Assembly (NCBI GenBank): GCA_945903675.1
Contig: CAMDOP010000008.1
Span: 1 to 27,625, forward strand
Direction: 5' to 3'
Source of the DNA: Crenothrix polyspora
GTDB taxonomy: Bacteria > Pseudomonadota > Gammaproteobacteria > Methylococcales > Methylomonadaceae
DNA length: 27,625 bases
Program-made: the position numbers and the translations under genes
The notes under the pieces: model-generated
Databases searched by the model: none
Told to the model about the DNA's origin: nothing
The model's input: only the letters and a program-made list of their open reading frames with translations
Shown: piece by piece, positions 17,490-23,606 of the stretch
How the letters are laid out: each line of letters opens with the position of its first letter
Position numbering within the stretch: position 1 is the first letter of the stretch

Positions 17490-18425
17490 ATGACAAATAA
17501 TAAAAATAAATTAAGCCTAGGTATCGCCCTAGCCACATTGACGATGGCAGGTGCTTTAGTTTCTACTGCGGTAGTTGCTGATGATGCTGCTGCACCGAAA
17601 GCTGCTAAGCATAAAGTTGCTAAGCAAAAAGCAGCGGCTAAAGCGGTTTATGCTGCACCTAGCAAAATTGATATGTTAGAAGCTCAATTACGTGCTATGC
17701 AAGACGAAGTGGCTGCGTTAAGAGGCCAAGCACACACTACTGCTCCAGCTGCTAGCGCTGATGCACAAAAAGTACAAGATTTAGATGCTAGAGTAGCTAC
17801 TGTTGAAGCGACTTCAGCTAAGCAAGCTAGCAAAGCTAAAAACCATATGATTTATTTCCGTGGTGGTTACGCGGATAATGATTCTTCTCTAGTGGCTACA
17901 ACTAATAACGCTAATGGTGTAGGTCAACTTCTCGGTACAACCAAAGGACAAAGTGCTGGTTGGAATTTCGGTGCGGGTATTGACTTTAGCTTGACTGATA
18001 ATATGTTTGGCTTGATGAAAGGTACTGAATTGTTGGGCGAATTAGATCTAAATTATGTTGATTTAGGCACATTTACATCTGGTTTAACTCCTACTTTAGC
18101 GAGTGCTACTTTACCTACTTCATCAGCAAGTCAAAGTATGTTCAGAATTACTGCGGCTCCTAAGATCAAATTCTTTGAAGGTAGCAAGCTCAGACCTTGG
18201 ATTATTCCAGCTGGCTTTACCTTAAATGTCATCAGCCCACCTAGCCAAGCTAATACTATTACAGAATTAATGCCAGCCATGCATTTTGGTGCTGGTGTTG
18301 ATTACAATATCTGGAAAAGCATTTATGTAGGTACTGATGTACGTTACAACATGGCGTTTAGTACATTGGATGGTACTAACGTTAATGGCTTAACCGCTGG
18401 CGGTTCAGTCGGTTTTGGTTTCTAA
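17490..18425 (+). CDS. Outer-membrane beta-barrel protein with periplasmic coiled coil
   Basis: The 311-aa product has a Sec signal peptide (about residues 1-30, cleavage near VVA/DD), then an Ala/Lys-rich segment and a coiled coil (IDMLEAQLRAMQDEVAALRG and DLDARVATVEA, about 59-108). From about residue 120 there are alternating amphipathic strands (MIYFRGGYADND, GWNFGAGIDFSL, GELDLNYVDLG, VGTDVRYNMAFS) ending GGSVGFGF. The terminal Phe is the classic beta-barrel sorting signal. GAGGGA lies seven bases before the ATG. It has its own promoter and a strong terminator and is rich in abundant codons, suggesting high expression. It resembles OmpA-like/porin-family 'outer membrane beta-barrel' proteins, but I do not recognise a named orthologue. 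The Lys-rich N-terminal part might contact peptidoglycan or nucleic acid; inference. Confidence 0.8.
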   Translation: MTNNKNKLSLGIALATLTMAGALVSTAVVADDAAAPKAAKHKVAKQKAAAKAVYAAPSKIDMLEAQLRAMQDEVAALRGQAHTTAPAASADAQKVQDLDARVATVEATSAKQASKAKNHMIYFRGGYADNDSSLVATTNNANGVGQLLGTTKGQSAGWNFGAGIDFSLTDNMFGLMKGTELLGELDLNYVDLGTFTSGLTPTLASATLPTSSASQSMFRITAAPKIKFFEGSKLRPWIIPAGFTLNVISPPSQANTITELMPAMHFGAGVDYNIWKSIYVGTDVRYNMAFSTLDGTNVNGLTAGGSVGFGF

Positions 18426-18453
18426 GTACGACACTTAAAAACTTAAGCGAGTA

Positions 18454-18487
18454 AAGAAGGGAGGGCGTTAAGCTCTCCCTTCTTTTT
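18454..18487 (+). terminator. Intrinsic terminator after the outer-membrane protein gene
   Basis: A 10-bp perfect stem (aagaagggag at 18454-18463, ctcccttctt at 18475-18484) closes an 11-base loop and is followed by a T run. It lies about 30 bases after the stop. Strong intrinsic terminator. Confidence 0.9.
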
Positions 18488-18537
18488 GCCTAAAATAATG
18501 TGAATTCTAGTCATCAATAAACATTTTAACTTTACAG
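18459..18537 (+). repeat. Duplicated terminator segment, copy 1
   Basis: About 79 bases that recur, at roughly 80% identity by eye, at 18650-18724. The shared parts are gggcgttaagctctccctt, the T run with gcctaaaa, and ttttaactttacag at the end. Copy 1 includes the working terminator. Confidence 0.8.
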
Positions 18538-18558
18538 TTTGTATAGCAAAGCAAAGCG

Positions 18559-18650
18559 TGACGAGGTTTATAACCCCGTTACTAACGTTTCGACGTTATC
18601 GAAGCATCTAAACGTTTAGGTCGGGGTTGCAAGCCACGACCGGCATTGGG
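18559..18650. repeat. Two-hairpin dispersed repeat, copy B
   Basis: The most complete copy. Hairpin one is gacgaggtttataaccccgt. The linker contains aacgtttcga, gttatcgaag and ctaaacgttta. Hairpin two is ggtcggggttgcaagccacgacc, followed by ggcattgg. It is flanked by the two copies of the duplicated terminator segment. Confidence 0.75.
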
Positions 18651-18724
18651 GGGGCGTTAAGCTCTCCCTTTTTTTGCCTAAAAAATGCTAGTGCTAGCCA
18701 TTAATCCACTTTTTAACTTTACAG
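18650..18724 (+). repeat. Duplicated terminator segment, copy 2
   Basis: A second copy of the 18459-18537 segment. The left arm has lost its A (gggggg for gggagg), but G-U pairing with ctctccc still permits a short stem before seven T residues, so it may be a weak back-up terminator. Confidence 0.75.
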
Positions 18725-18788
18725 GCTTGTTAACAAGGTCTTATGATGGCTCCTCATTTAGTTCTATAAAAAGACCATACACATCGTT

Positions 18789-18974
18789 ATGAGCATTTCT
18801 CAGGATAGTGGGCCTAAGGTCGGCTTGCAAGATGCTGAAAGTTACGAAAATATGAGAAACAGCATAGGCTTGCTTAAGTTGCTGGCTATGGGTGAAGAAG
18901 ATATTAGAAAAGGACATGCGCTAGAGCAAGCCCAAGTTTTTCAAAACATAGAAAAACTGTTGAACATAAAGTGA
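18789..18974 (+). pseudogene. C-terminal remnant of a Phd/YefM-type antitoxin
   Basis: The 61-aa frame reads SQDSGPKVGLQDAESYENMRN at residues 4-24 and then IGLLKLLAMGEEDIRKGHALEQAQVFQNIEKLL. That matches the middle and C-terminal part of Phd/YefM antitoxins (the 'NGEAKVVLQDxESYE...LLKLLALGexDIeeG' pattern). The N-terminal DNA-binding part (about 25-30 residues) is missing. In frame upstream only FYKKTIHIV precedes it before a TAG at 18759. No toxin gene follows; repeats begin within 40 bases of the stop. The ATG at 18789 has no ribosome-binding site. I infer a decayed toxin-antitoxin locus. A short translated antitoxin fragment remains possible. Confidence 0.6.
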
Positions 18975-19003
18975 CGGCTGATTATTAAGTTATTTTACTT
19001 ACT

Positions 19004-19067
19004 CACGTTTCGAAGTTATCGAAATCTAAACGTTTCGGTCGGGTTTGCAAACCCCGACCGGCATTGG
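19004..19067. repeat. Two-hairpin dispersed repeat, copy C (partial)
   Basis: Contains acgtttcgaagttatcgaa, ctaaacgtttcggtcgggtt and the hairpin gtcgggtttgcaaaccccgac followed by cggcattgg, matching the right two thirds of copy B. The first hairpin is absent. Confidence 0.75.
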
Positions 19068-19081
19068 AAAACGGTAAATAC

Positions 19082-19140
19082 TTGGAGTGCAATAGCTTCA
19101 GCTATTGCTTTTTAAAACAGCTGAAGCTGTTTTACTCCAA
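19082..19140. repeat. Three-way-junction palindromic element
   Basis: An outer 7-bp stem (ttggagt 19082-19088, actccaa 19134-19140) encloses two perfect inner hairpins. The first is gcaatagc-ttca-gctattgc (19089-19108) and the second is aaaacagct-ga-agctgtttt (19114-19133). The two inner arms also carry complementary cores (agcttcagct and agctgaagct), so one long hairpin is an alternative fold. It is REP-like and non-coding. Nothing else was recognised between here and pip. Confidence 0.85.
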
Positions 19141-19250
19141 ACTCACAGATAAGGTGTAAGCTCCGTTTAGGAACGCGCCGAAGAGCTGTAAACATCGCTG
19201 ACTAGATTCAAGGTCGTATCCGTTATTAGACCGCTTAATCCGAATAAATA

Positions 19251-20210
19251 ATGAAAACTCTCTATCCTGAACTAGCCCCTTACCATCATTTCTTTTTAGA
19301 AACCGGCAGCCAGCATCAAGTGTATGTCGAGCTCAGTGGTAATCCTGAAGGTTTTCCGGTCATCTTCTTACATGGTGGCCCTTGTTCTGGCACTAAACCC
19401 GATCATCGGCGCTTTTTTAATCCTGAGTATTATCAGATTATTCTTTTTGATCAGCGTGGTTGTGGTCAGTCTTTGCCTTTTGGTGAATTGGAACACAATA
19501 CCACTCAAGATTTAATCGCCGATATGGAAAGCATCAGACAAACTTTAGCTATCGAGCAATGGTTAGTCTTTGGAGGCTCTTGGGGCGCAGCGCTGGCATT
19601 GCTTTATGCCCAGCAGCATACTGAGCAGGTTGCCGGCCTCATCGTACGTGCAGTGTTTTTGGCCAGACAAGCGGACTTAGATTGGTTTGCCCAAGACGGC
19701 GCAAATCGTATTTATCCAGAACAATGGCAAAAACTGATCGATAGTTTGCCTGAGTCTGCCAGAGCTCAGCCTACGCAAGCCTTATATGATGCGTTGTGGG
19801 GTGCAGATGAATTGGCGAAAAGACGCGCCGCTAAAGAATGGATGGCCTGGGGCGCGCAAGTTGCTTTAGGTAACGCTTATCAAGCCTGCGACCAAAACGA
19901 GCATGTGACCGAGAAAATGGTTAAACAAGCGCGTATGGAATTGCACTATGCCCAGCAGCATTACTTTATTAAAGAAAATCAGATTTTAGAAAACTGTGTG
20001 CTATTATCAGCCATCAACACGGTTATCATTCATGGTCGTCAGGATTTAGTGTGTCCCATAGAAGCCGGTATGCGGTTACAGTTAGCGTTGCCGCAGGCAC
20101 AGTACCAAATATTACCGAATGCTGGGCATATTGCCCAAGGTGCGGACATGATCGATGCCTTGGTGTCGGCAACGGACCAGTTTATAGAGTTAAGGTGTAG
20201 GTCGGGTTAG
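19251..20210 (+). CDS. pip: Proline iminopeptidase (alpha/beta hydrolase)
   Basis: Releases N-terminal proline from peptides. The 319-aa protein has the peptidase S33 features: oxyanion-hole HGGPCSG (41-47), DQRGCGQS (67-74), the nucleophile elbow GGSWG (S110), and the acid and base of the triad in HGRQDLVCP (D265) and NAGHIAQG (H293). The length is typical (about 315-320). The cap region LIDSLPESARAQPTQALYDALWGADELAKRRAAKEWMAWG is here only as a region (about 162-201) and fits the family. The last residues (CRSG) and the stop are encoded by the gtaggtcgggttag repeat, so the native C-terminus was probably replaced. No clear ribosome-binding site precedes the ATG. Confidence 0.9.
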   Translation: MKTLYPELAPYHHFFLETGSQHQVYVELSGNPEGFPVIFLHGGPCSGTKPDHRRFFNPEYYQIILFDQRGCGQSLPFGELEHNTTQDLIADMESIRQTLAIEQWLVFGGSWGAALALLYAQQHTEQVAGLIVRAVFLARQADLDWFAQDGANRIYPEQWQKLIDSLPESARAQPTQALYDALWGADELAKRRAAKEWMAWGAQVALGNAYQACDQNEHVTEKMVKQARMELHYAQQHYFIKENQILENCVLLSAINTVIIHGRQDLVCPIEAGMRLQLALPQAQYQILPNAGHIAQGADMIDALVSATDQFIELRCRSG

Positions 20211-20275
20211 CAACAGCGTAACCCAACATTGTGACGTAGTGTGTCGGGTTACGGCTAGCGCCTAACCCGACCTAC
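20197..20275. repeat. gtaggtcgggtta-type repeat, inverted pair
   Basis: Two units face each other: gtaggtcgggttag...gtaaccca (20197-20228) and tgtcgggtta...ctaacccgacctac (20243-20275). The outer 14 bases are perfect inverted repeats. It overlaps the 3' end of pip and supplies its stop codon. The single unit at 14867-14898 and a degenerate one at 23184-23214 belong to the same family. Confidence 0.85.
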
Positions 20276-20299
20276 GCAAACTTCTTTAAAGTTTACCCT

Positions 20300-20357
20300 A
20301 CTGGAGTACAGCGGCATTAGGCGTTGTTTAAGTCATCAGCCATGATGGCACTCCAGT
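20300..20357. repeat. Divergent three-way-junction-type palindrome
   Basis: An outer 8-bp perfect stem (actggagt 20300-20307, actccagt 20350-20357) encloses 42 bases. It has the same size and the same ggagt/actcc outer arms as the element at 19082-19140, but with degenerate inner arms. It is followed by tttttt, so it could act as a terminator-like structure between pip and ubiX. Confidence 0.6.
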
Positions 20358-20397
20358 TTTTTAAACAGATTCTTTCGCTTTTAACTTTTTCTTACTC

Positions 20398-20973
20398 ATG
20401 CTTCCAAAAAAACGTTTAATTATTGCTATGACTGGCGCAACCGGAGCCATTTATGGTGTACGTATGTTACAGGTGCTTCAAGCACAGCCCGAATGGGAAA
20501 CGCATTTAATTATTTCTTCTGCAGGTGTGGTTAACTTAAAGCATGAAATGGATATGAAGCGTGCTGAGTTAATGGCTTTGGCCGATGTGACTCACGGCAT
20601 TAATGATATTGCGGCCAGTATTTCTAGTGGCGGCTTTAAAACCGAGGGTATGATTATTGCCCCCTGTTCTATGAAGACACTGGCAGCTGTCGCGCATGGT
20701 TTTGGTGATAATTTAATTTCACGCTCTGCCGATGTGGTTTTAAAGGAGCGTCGGCGCTTGGTGATGATGCCTAGAGAAACACCGTTGAATCTAATACATA
20801 TTAGAAATATGGCCAGTGTCACTGAAATGGGCGGCATTATGTTTCCGCCTATGCCAGCTTTTTATAGCAAAACCGATTCATTAACGGCGATGGTCAACGA
20901 AACGGTGGGTCGGGTGCTAGATATGTTTGGCGTTAATGTTGAAGGCTTATATACACCTTGGGAAGGTTTATAA
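20398..20973 (+). CDS. ubiX: Flavin prenyltransferase UbiX
   Basis: UbiX joins dimethylallyl phosphate to FMN, giving prenyl-FMN, the cofactor of the UbiD decarboxylase in ubiquinone synthesis. The 191-aa product begins with the flavoprotein loop IAMTGATGAIYGVRML (9-24). It contains GGFKTEGMIIAPCSMKTLAAVAHG (about 80-103), ISRSADVVLKERRRLVMMPRETP (about 108-130) and HIRNMASVTEMGGIMFPPMPAFY, all standard UbiX signatures, including the Ser/Arg/Glu residues that bind phosphate and FMN. The start lacks a clear ribosome-binding site. ubiD is not in the window. The gene stands alone, with repeats upstream and convergent phoR downstream. Confidence 0.95.
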   Translation: MLPKKRLIIAMTGATGAIYGVRMLQVLQAQPEWETHLIISSAGVVNLKHEMDMKRAELMALADVTHGINDIAASISSGGFKTEGMIIAPCSMKTLAAVAHGFGDNLISRSADVVLKERRRLVMMPRETPLNLIHIRNMASVTEMGGIMFPPMPAFYSKTDSLTAMVNETVGRVLDMFGVNVEGLYTPWEGL

Positions 20974-21073
20974 CTGCTTATCCTCTCTACATGATTTCGC
21001 CTTTCGCCCTGAGTCCTTTGTCTGCACCCAGGAGAGCTCTGTCTAAAAGTGAATAGTCTTAAATTGGCAGTTT

Positions 21074-22351
21074 TTATTCACAAATGCAACTCATTGGAAA
21101 ATGGCAGCTGAAACAACTACCATTACCTAGTTCACTCTTAATTGTTAAATGAGCATCGTGACGCATTAATACATGCTTAACGATGGCTAAGCCTAGCCCC
21201 GTACCGTTTACTTTTTTAACCCGTTTGACTTCGCTGCGATAAAAGCGCTCAGTGACGCGTGAAATATCGGATTTAGAAATGCCTTCACCTTTGTCAGTAA
21301 TGGCTAGCACGATGCTATTAGCATCTTGATACCAGTGTAATTTTACAAGAGAGTCTTCCGGTGAATATTTAAGCGCATTACCCAGTAAATTAGTGAAGGC
21401 GCTACGTAGTTCTTGTTCATCGCCCATAATATGGGCGGAGGATTCTAGGGTTAATTCTATGCGTCTACTCGGGTCTTCTAAGTCATCACCTTCTTTGCAG
21501 ATCTGACTTAATAGCGCCGGTATATCCACGCAGTGTAGTTTCTTCTGTTGAGTTTCTAAGCGAGTCAGTAATAACAAATCATCTACCAGATGTTGCATGC
21601 GCTCTGTCTGACCTTGCATTTGCAAAAATGAGTTAGTGAGTAGTAGTGACTGGCCATCATCTAAATCTTGCAGAGTTTCTAAATAACCTTTTAATACCGT
21701 TAAGGGTGTTCTAAGTTCGTGTGAGACATTAGCCACAAAATCCTTACGTGTACGCTCCATTTTTTTTAACTGCGTGATATCTTGTGCCAGTAATAGGCGT
21801 AAGCCTGCACCATAGGGCACAATACGGACTTCTAAAGTAATATTTTGATCGACGGGTGACGGTATAACAACAGATGTTTGGTAATTATTAGCTTTTAGAT
21901 AGCGAATAAATTCAGGGTAACGAATAAGATTAGGTATGCGTTGACCTTTGTCTGAAACTTGTAGGCCAAAGACTTTTCTGGCCGCCTTATTTGACCAATC
22001 AATTTCATTATTAATGCCAAGTACCACAGCCGCATCAGGCAGTGCTTCCGTGGATTGACGAAACTGGTCAATCATCTGGCTTAACTTCTTTTTACGGCGC
22101 TTTTCATTTTTTTTAATGCGGTAAACATGGTAATAAAGATCTTCCCATATACCGACAGAGTTAGGATATGTTTTGCTGCCGCCTCGACTAATCCAGGCTT
22201 CAAATCGACTAATTTGCACAACTTGTCTAGCAATAATGGCTACTAGCAGTAAAAACATGAGTGGCCAGAACAATCCTGTGAAGCCGCCAACGATAGTAAT
22301 CATTAAGAGAAACAAAAGAATAGTTTTGATCTCTTTTCCCCAGATTCCCAT
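21074..22351 (-). CDS. phoR: Phosphate regulon sensor histidine kinase PhoR
   Basis: Senses phosphate status and phosphorylates PhoB. The 425-aa protein has two N-terminal transmembrane helices (about 10-25 and 28-45) with almost no periplasmic loop, a charged linker, and a PAS domain (about 100-195). HisKA follows with the phospho-acceptor in VSHELRTPL (H211). HATPase_c comes next with N-box NLLGNALKYSPE (from 321), G1 DKGEGI (353-358) and G2 GTGLGLAIVKH (383-393). The small periplasmic part and PAS domain are the hallmarks of PhoR, which reads phosphate through the Pst/PhoU system. It begins five bases after phoB and shares its promoter. pst and phoU genes are not in the window. Confidence 0.93.
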   Translation of the reverse strand: MGIWGKEIKTILLFLLMITIVGGFTGLFWPLMFLLLVAIIARQVVQISRFEAWISRGGSKTYPNSVGIWEDLYYHVYRIKKNEKRRKKKLSQMIDQFRQSTEALPDAAVVLGINNEIDWSNKAARKVFGLQVSDKGQRIPNLIRYPEFIRYLKANNYQTSVVIPSPVDQNITLEVRIVPYGAGLRLLLAQDITQLKKMERTRKDFVANVSHELRTPLTVLKGYLETLQDLDDGQSLLLTNSFLQMQGQTERMQHLVDDLLLLTRLETQQKKLHCVDIPALLSQICKEGDDLEDPSRRIELTLESSAHIMGDEQELRSAFTNLLGNALKYSPEDSLVKLHWYQDANSIVLAITDKGEGISKSDISRVTERFYRSEVKRVKKVNGTGLGLAIVKHVLMRHDAHLTIKSELGNGSCFSCHFPMSCICE

Positions 22352-22356
22352 GCTGC

Positions 22357-23049
22357 TTAGTCCACTAAAGAAAACCGATAGCCAAAGCCTCGCACCGTTT
22401 GCACGATATCTTCACGACCAAATTCTTCTAGAATTTTTCTAAGGCGGCGTATATGAACATCAATAGTCCGTTCTTCTATATAAACACTACGTCCCCATAC
22501 CTGATCCAATAATTGCGAACGACTGTAGACTTTATTAGGGTGTGTCATAAAAAAGTGCATTAGACGAAATTCGGTAGGGCTTACGTCTACAGGCTTATCA
22601 TTGATAGAAAGACGATGTTGCTCAGTATCTAGTATTAAATCACCCATGACAATTTGAGGCTGTCCTTGGGTTTTACCACTGCGACGTAATACCGCGCGTA
22701 TGCGAGCAACGAGTTCTTTAGGTGAAAAAGGTTTGGTCATGTAATCATCCGCACCTATTTCAAGGCCTCTGACCTTATCTTCTTCTTCACCTCTAGCGGT
22801 TAATAGAATAATAGGAACTTCTTGATACAGCGCTTCTTTTTTTAAGCGTCTTGCCCATTCAGCACCGCTCATGCCTGGCAACATCCAATCTAGCAAAATT
22901 AAATCTGGGAGTTTATCATCGAGTATTTTTTGAGCATCCTCGGCATCAGCAGCGGCTATTGGCATAAAGCCTGCCTGTTCGAGGACCATCATTAACATGC
23001 CTCTGATAGCGTCTTCATCTTCGACGACGAGAATATTAAAATTAGACAT
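22357..23049 (-). CDS. phoB: Phosphate regulon response regulator PhoB
   Basis: A 230-aa OmpR-family response regulator. The receiver has acidic residues D11/D13, phospho-acceptor D54 in LLLDWMLPG, T84 and K106 in MTKPFSP. The C-terminal winged-helix domain includes the VSPTEFRLMHFFM start and VYSRSQLLDQVWG, with the recognition helix VEERTIDVHIRRLRK-like (SVYIEERTIDVHIRRLR, about 191-207), which is PhoB wording. Phosphorylated PhoB activates Pho-box promoters, and one such box lies upstream of this gene, implying positive autoregulation. The start is the ATG at 23049; there is no strong ribosome-binding site. First gene of the phoBR operon. Confidence 0.95.
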   Translation of the reverse strand: MSNFNILVVEDEDAIRGMLMMVLEQAGFMPIAAADAEDAQKILDDKLPDLILLDWMLPGMSGAEWARRLKKEALYQEVPIILLTARGEEEDKVRGLEIGADDYMTKPFSPKELVARIRAVLRRSGKTQGQPQIVMGDLILDTEQHRLSINDKPVDVSPTEFRLMHFFMTHPNKVYSRSQLLDQVWGRSVYIEERTIDVHIRRLRKILEEFGREDIVQTVRGFGYRFSLVD

Positions 23050-23076
23050 AATGATTAATGAATAGATAAAAAAGCT

Positions 23077-23111
23077 ATTGTAACAAAGAGACCATTACCT
23101 CTTTATGACAA
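23077..23111 (-). promoter_or_regulatory. Pho box and -10 of the phoBR promoter
   Basis: On the minus strand TTGTCAT-AAAG-AGGTAAT (23111 down to 23094) has the Pho-box layout of two 7-bp direct repeats separated by four bases. The first half matches CTGTCAT at six of seven positions, the second at four. Eleven bases later comes TACAAT (23082 down to 23077), a -10 box at the spacing known for E. coli Pho promoters such as phoA. No -35 box is needed in this class. The promoter sits 28 bases before the phoB ATG. Confidence 0.6.
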
Positions 23112-23183
23112 TAGTTGAAATTGAGTAAGGCTATTCTAATGCAGAGCGCTTTAATACTATAGATTTTAAGTAATCTTTAGTAG

Positions 23184-23214
23184 CTTGGGCTAACGGCTCT
23201 ATCGTTAACCCAAC
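23184..23214. repeat. Degenerate gtcgggtta-type palindrome
   Basis: ttgggctaacg (23184-23194) and cgttaacccaa (23204-23214) form an 11-bp stem with one mismatch around a 9-base spacer. It resembles the repeat at 14867 and 20197 in core sequence (gggttaac / gttaaccc). The rest of the 23112-23296 interval holds no supported gene. Confidence 0.5.
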
Positions 23215-23296
23215 ATTGATTGCTGATAATATTGGCTTTCGAAAAGCAAGCAGCCCAATCTCAAGAAGGCTTGGTTTTTTAAGGCATTAGCTAAGC

Positions 23297-23606
23297 TTAA
23301 GCCCTGATGTTACGCAGCCATACAGCGATTTATAAAAAACAAATAATGACATCGCTATCGCGACGATTTATTCAATCGGGTTATCGCACCCGAGGGCGAG
23401 ATACTTTTCTCGTTCCCATGCTATGCGTGGGAATGCCGCCAAGAAAGTATCTAAAGAAAAGGCGACTCGATTGCCGCTGCTTCCTGCCCTCCTACCAACG
23501 CGCGGCATCCATGCCTCGCCCCTTCGGGCTAGTCCCGACAAAACCTGCGGTGCTAGTCGCGGCAAACGAGAGCAAAACGATGTTACTGCGTAACGTCAGT
23601 TAAGCC
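23297..23606 (+). mobile_element. MITE-like element, copy 1, with 7-bp target duplication
   Basis: The element spans 23304-23599. Its ends are CTGATGTTACGCAG (23304-23317) and, inverted, CTGCGTAACGTCAG (23586-23599): 14-bp terminal inverted repeats with one mismatch. It is flanked by perfect 7-bp direct repeats ttaagcc at 23297-23303 and 23600-23606, as expected of transposition. There is no transposase gene. Frames on both strands (for example 23368-23565) have low-complexity Arg/Gly/Ser character and are read-through of structured DNA. The interior has hairpins such as tcgggt-tatcgc-acccga. The right target copy contains the clpB stop codon. A second copy lies at 26300-26619. The family of the mobilising transposase is unknown. 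Confidence 0.85.
23411..23436. repeat. Nested cgttcccatgc/gcgtgggaatgc hairpin inside MITE copy 1
   Basis: cgttcccatgc at 23411-23421 and gcgtgggaatgc at 23425-23436 form an imperfect hairpin. It replaces the apex of a stem that is continuous in copy 2 (26396-26429). It looks like a separate small palindromic repeat nested in the element. Confidence 0.65.

Noticed and set aside
18789..18974. Complete toxin-antitoxin locus
   Set aside because: Only the C-terminal part of an antitoxin-like protein is present, and no toxin ORF follows.
23307..23603. 98-aa plus-strand ORF and a 65-aa minus-strand ORF beside clpB
   Set aside because: Both lie inside the MITE-like element, read through its hairpins, and have low-complexity Arg/Gly/Ser sequence.
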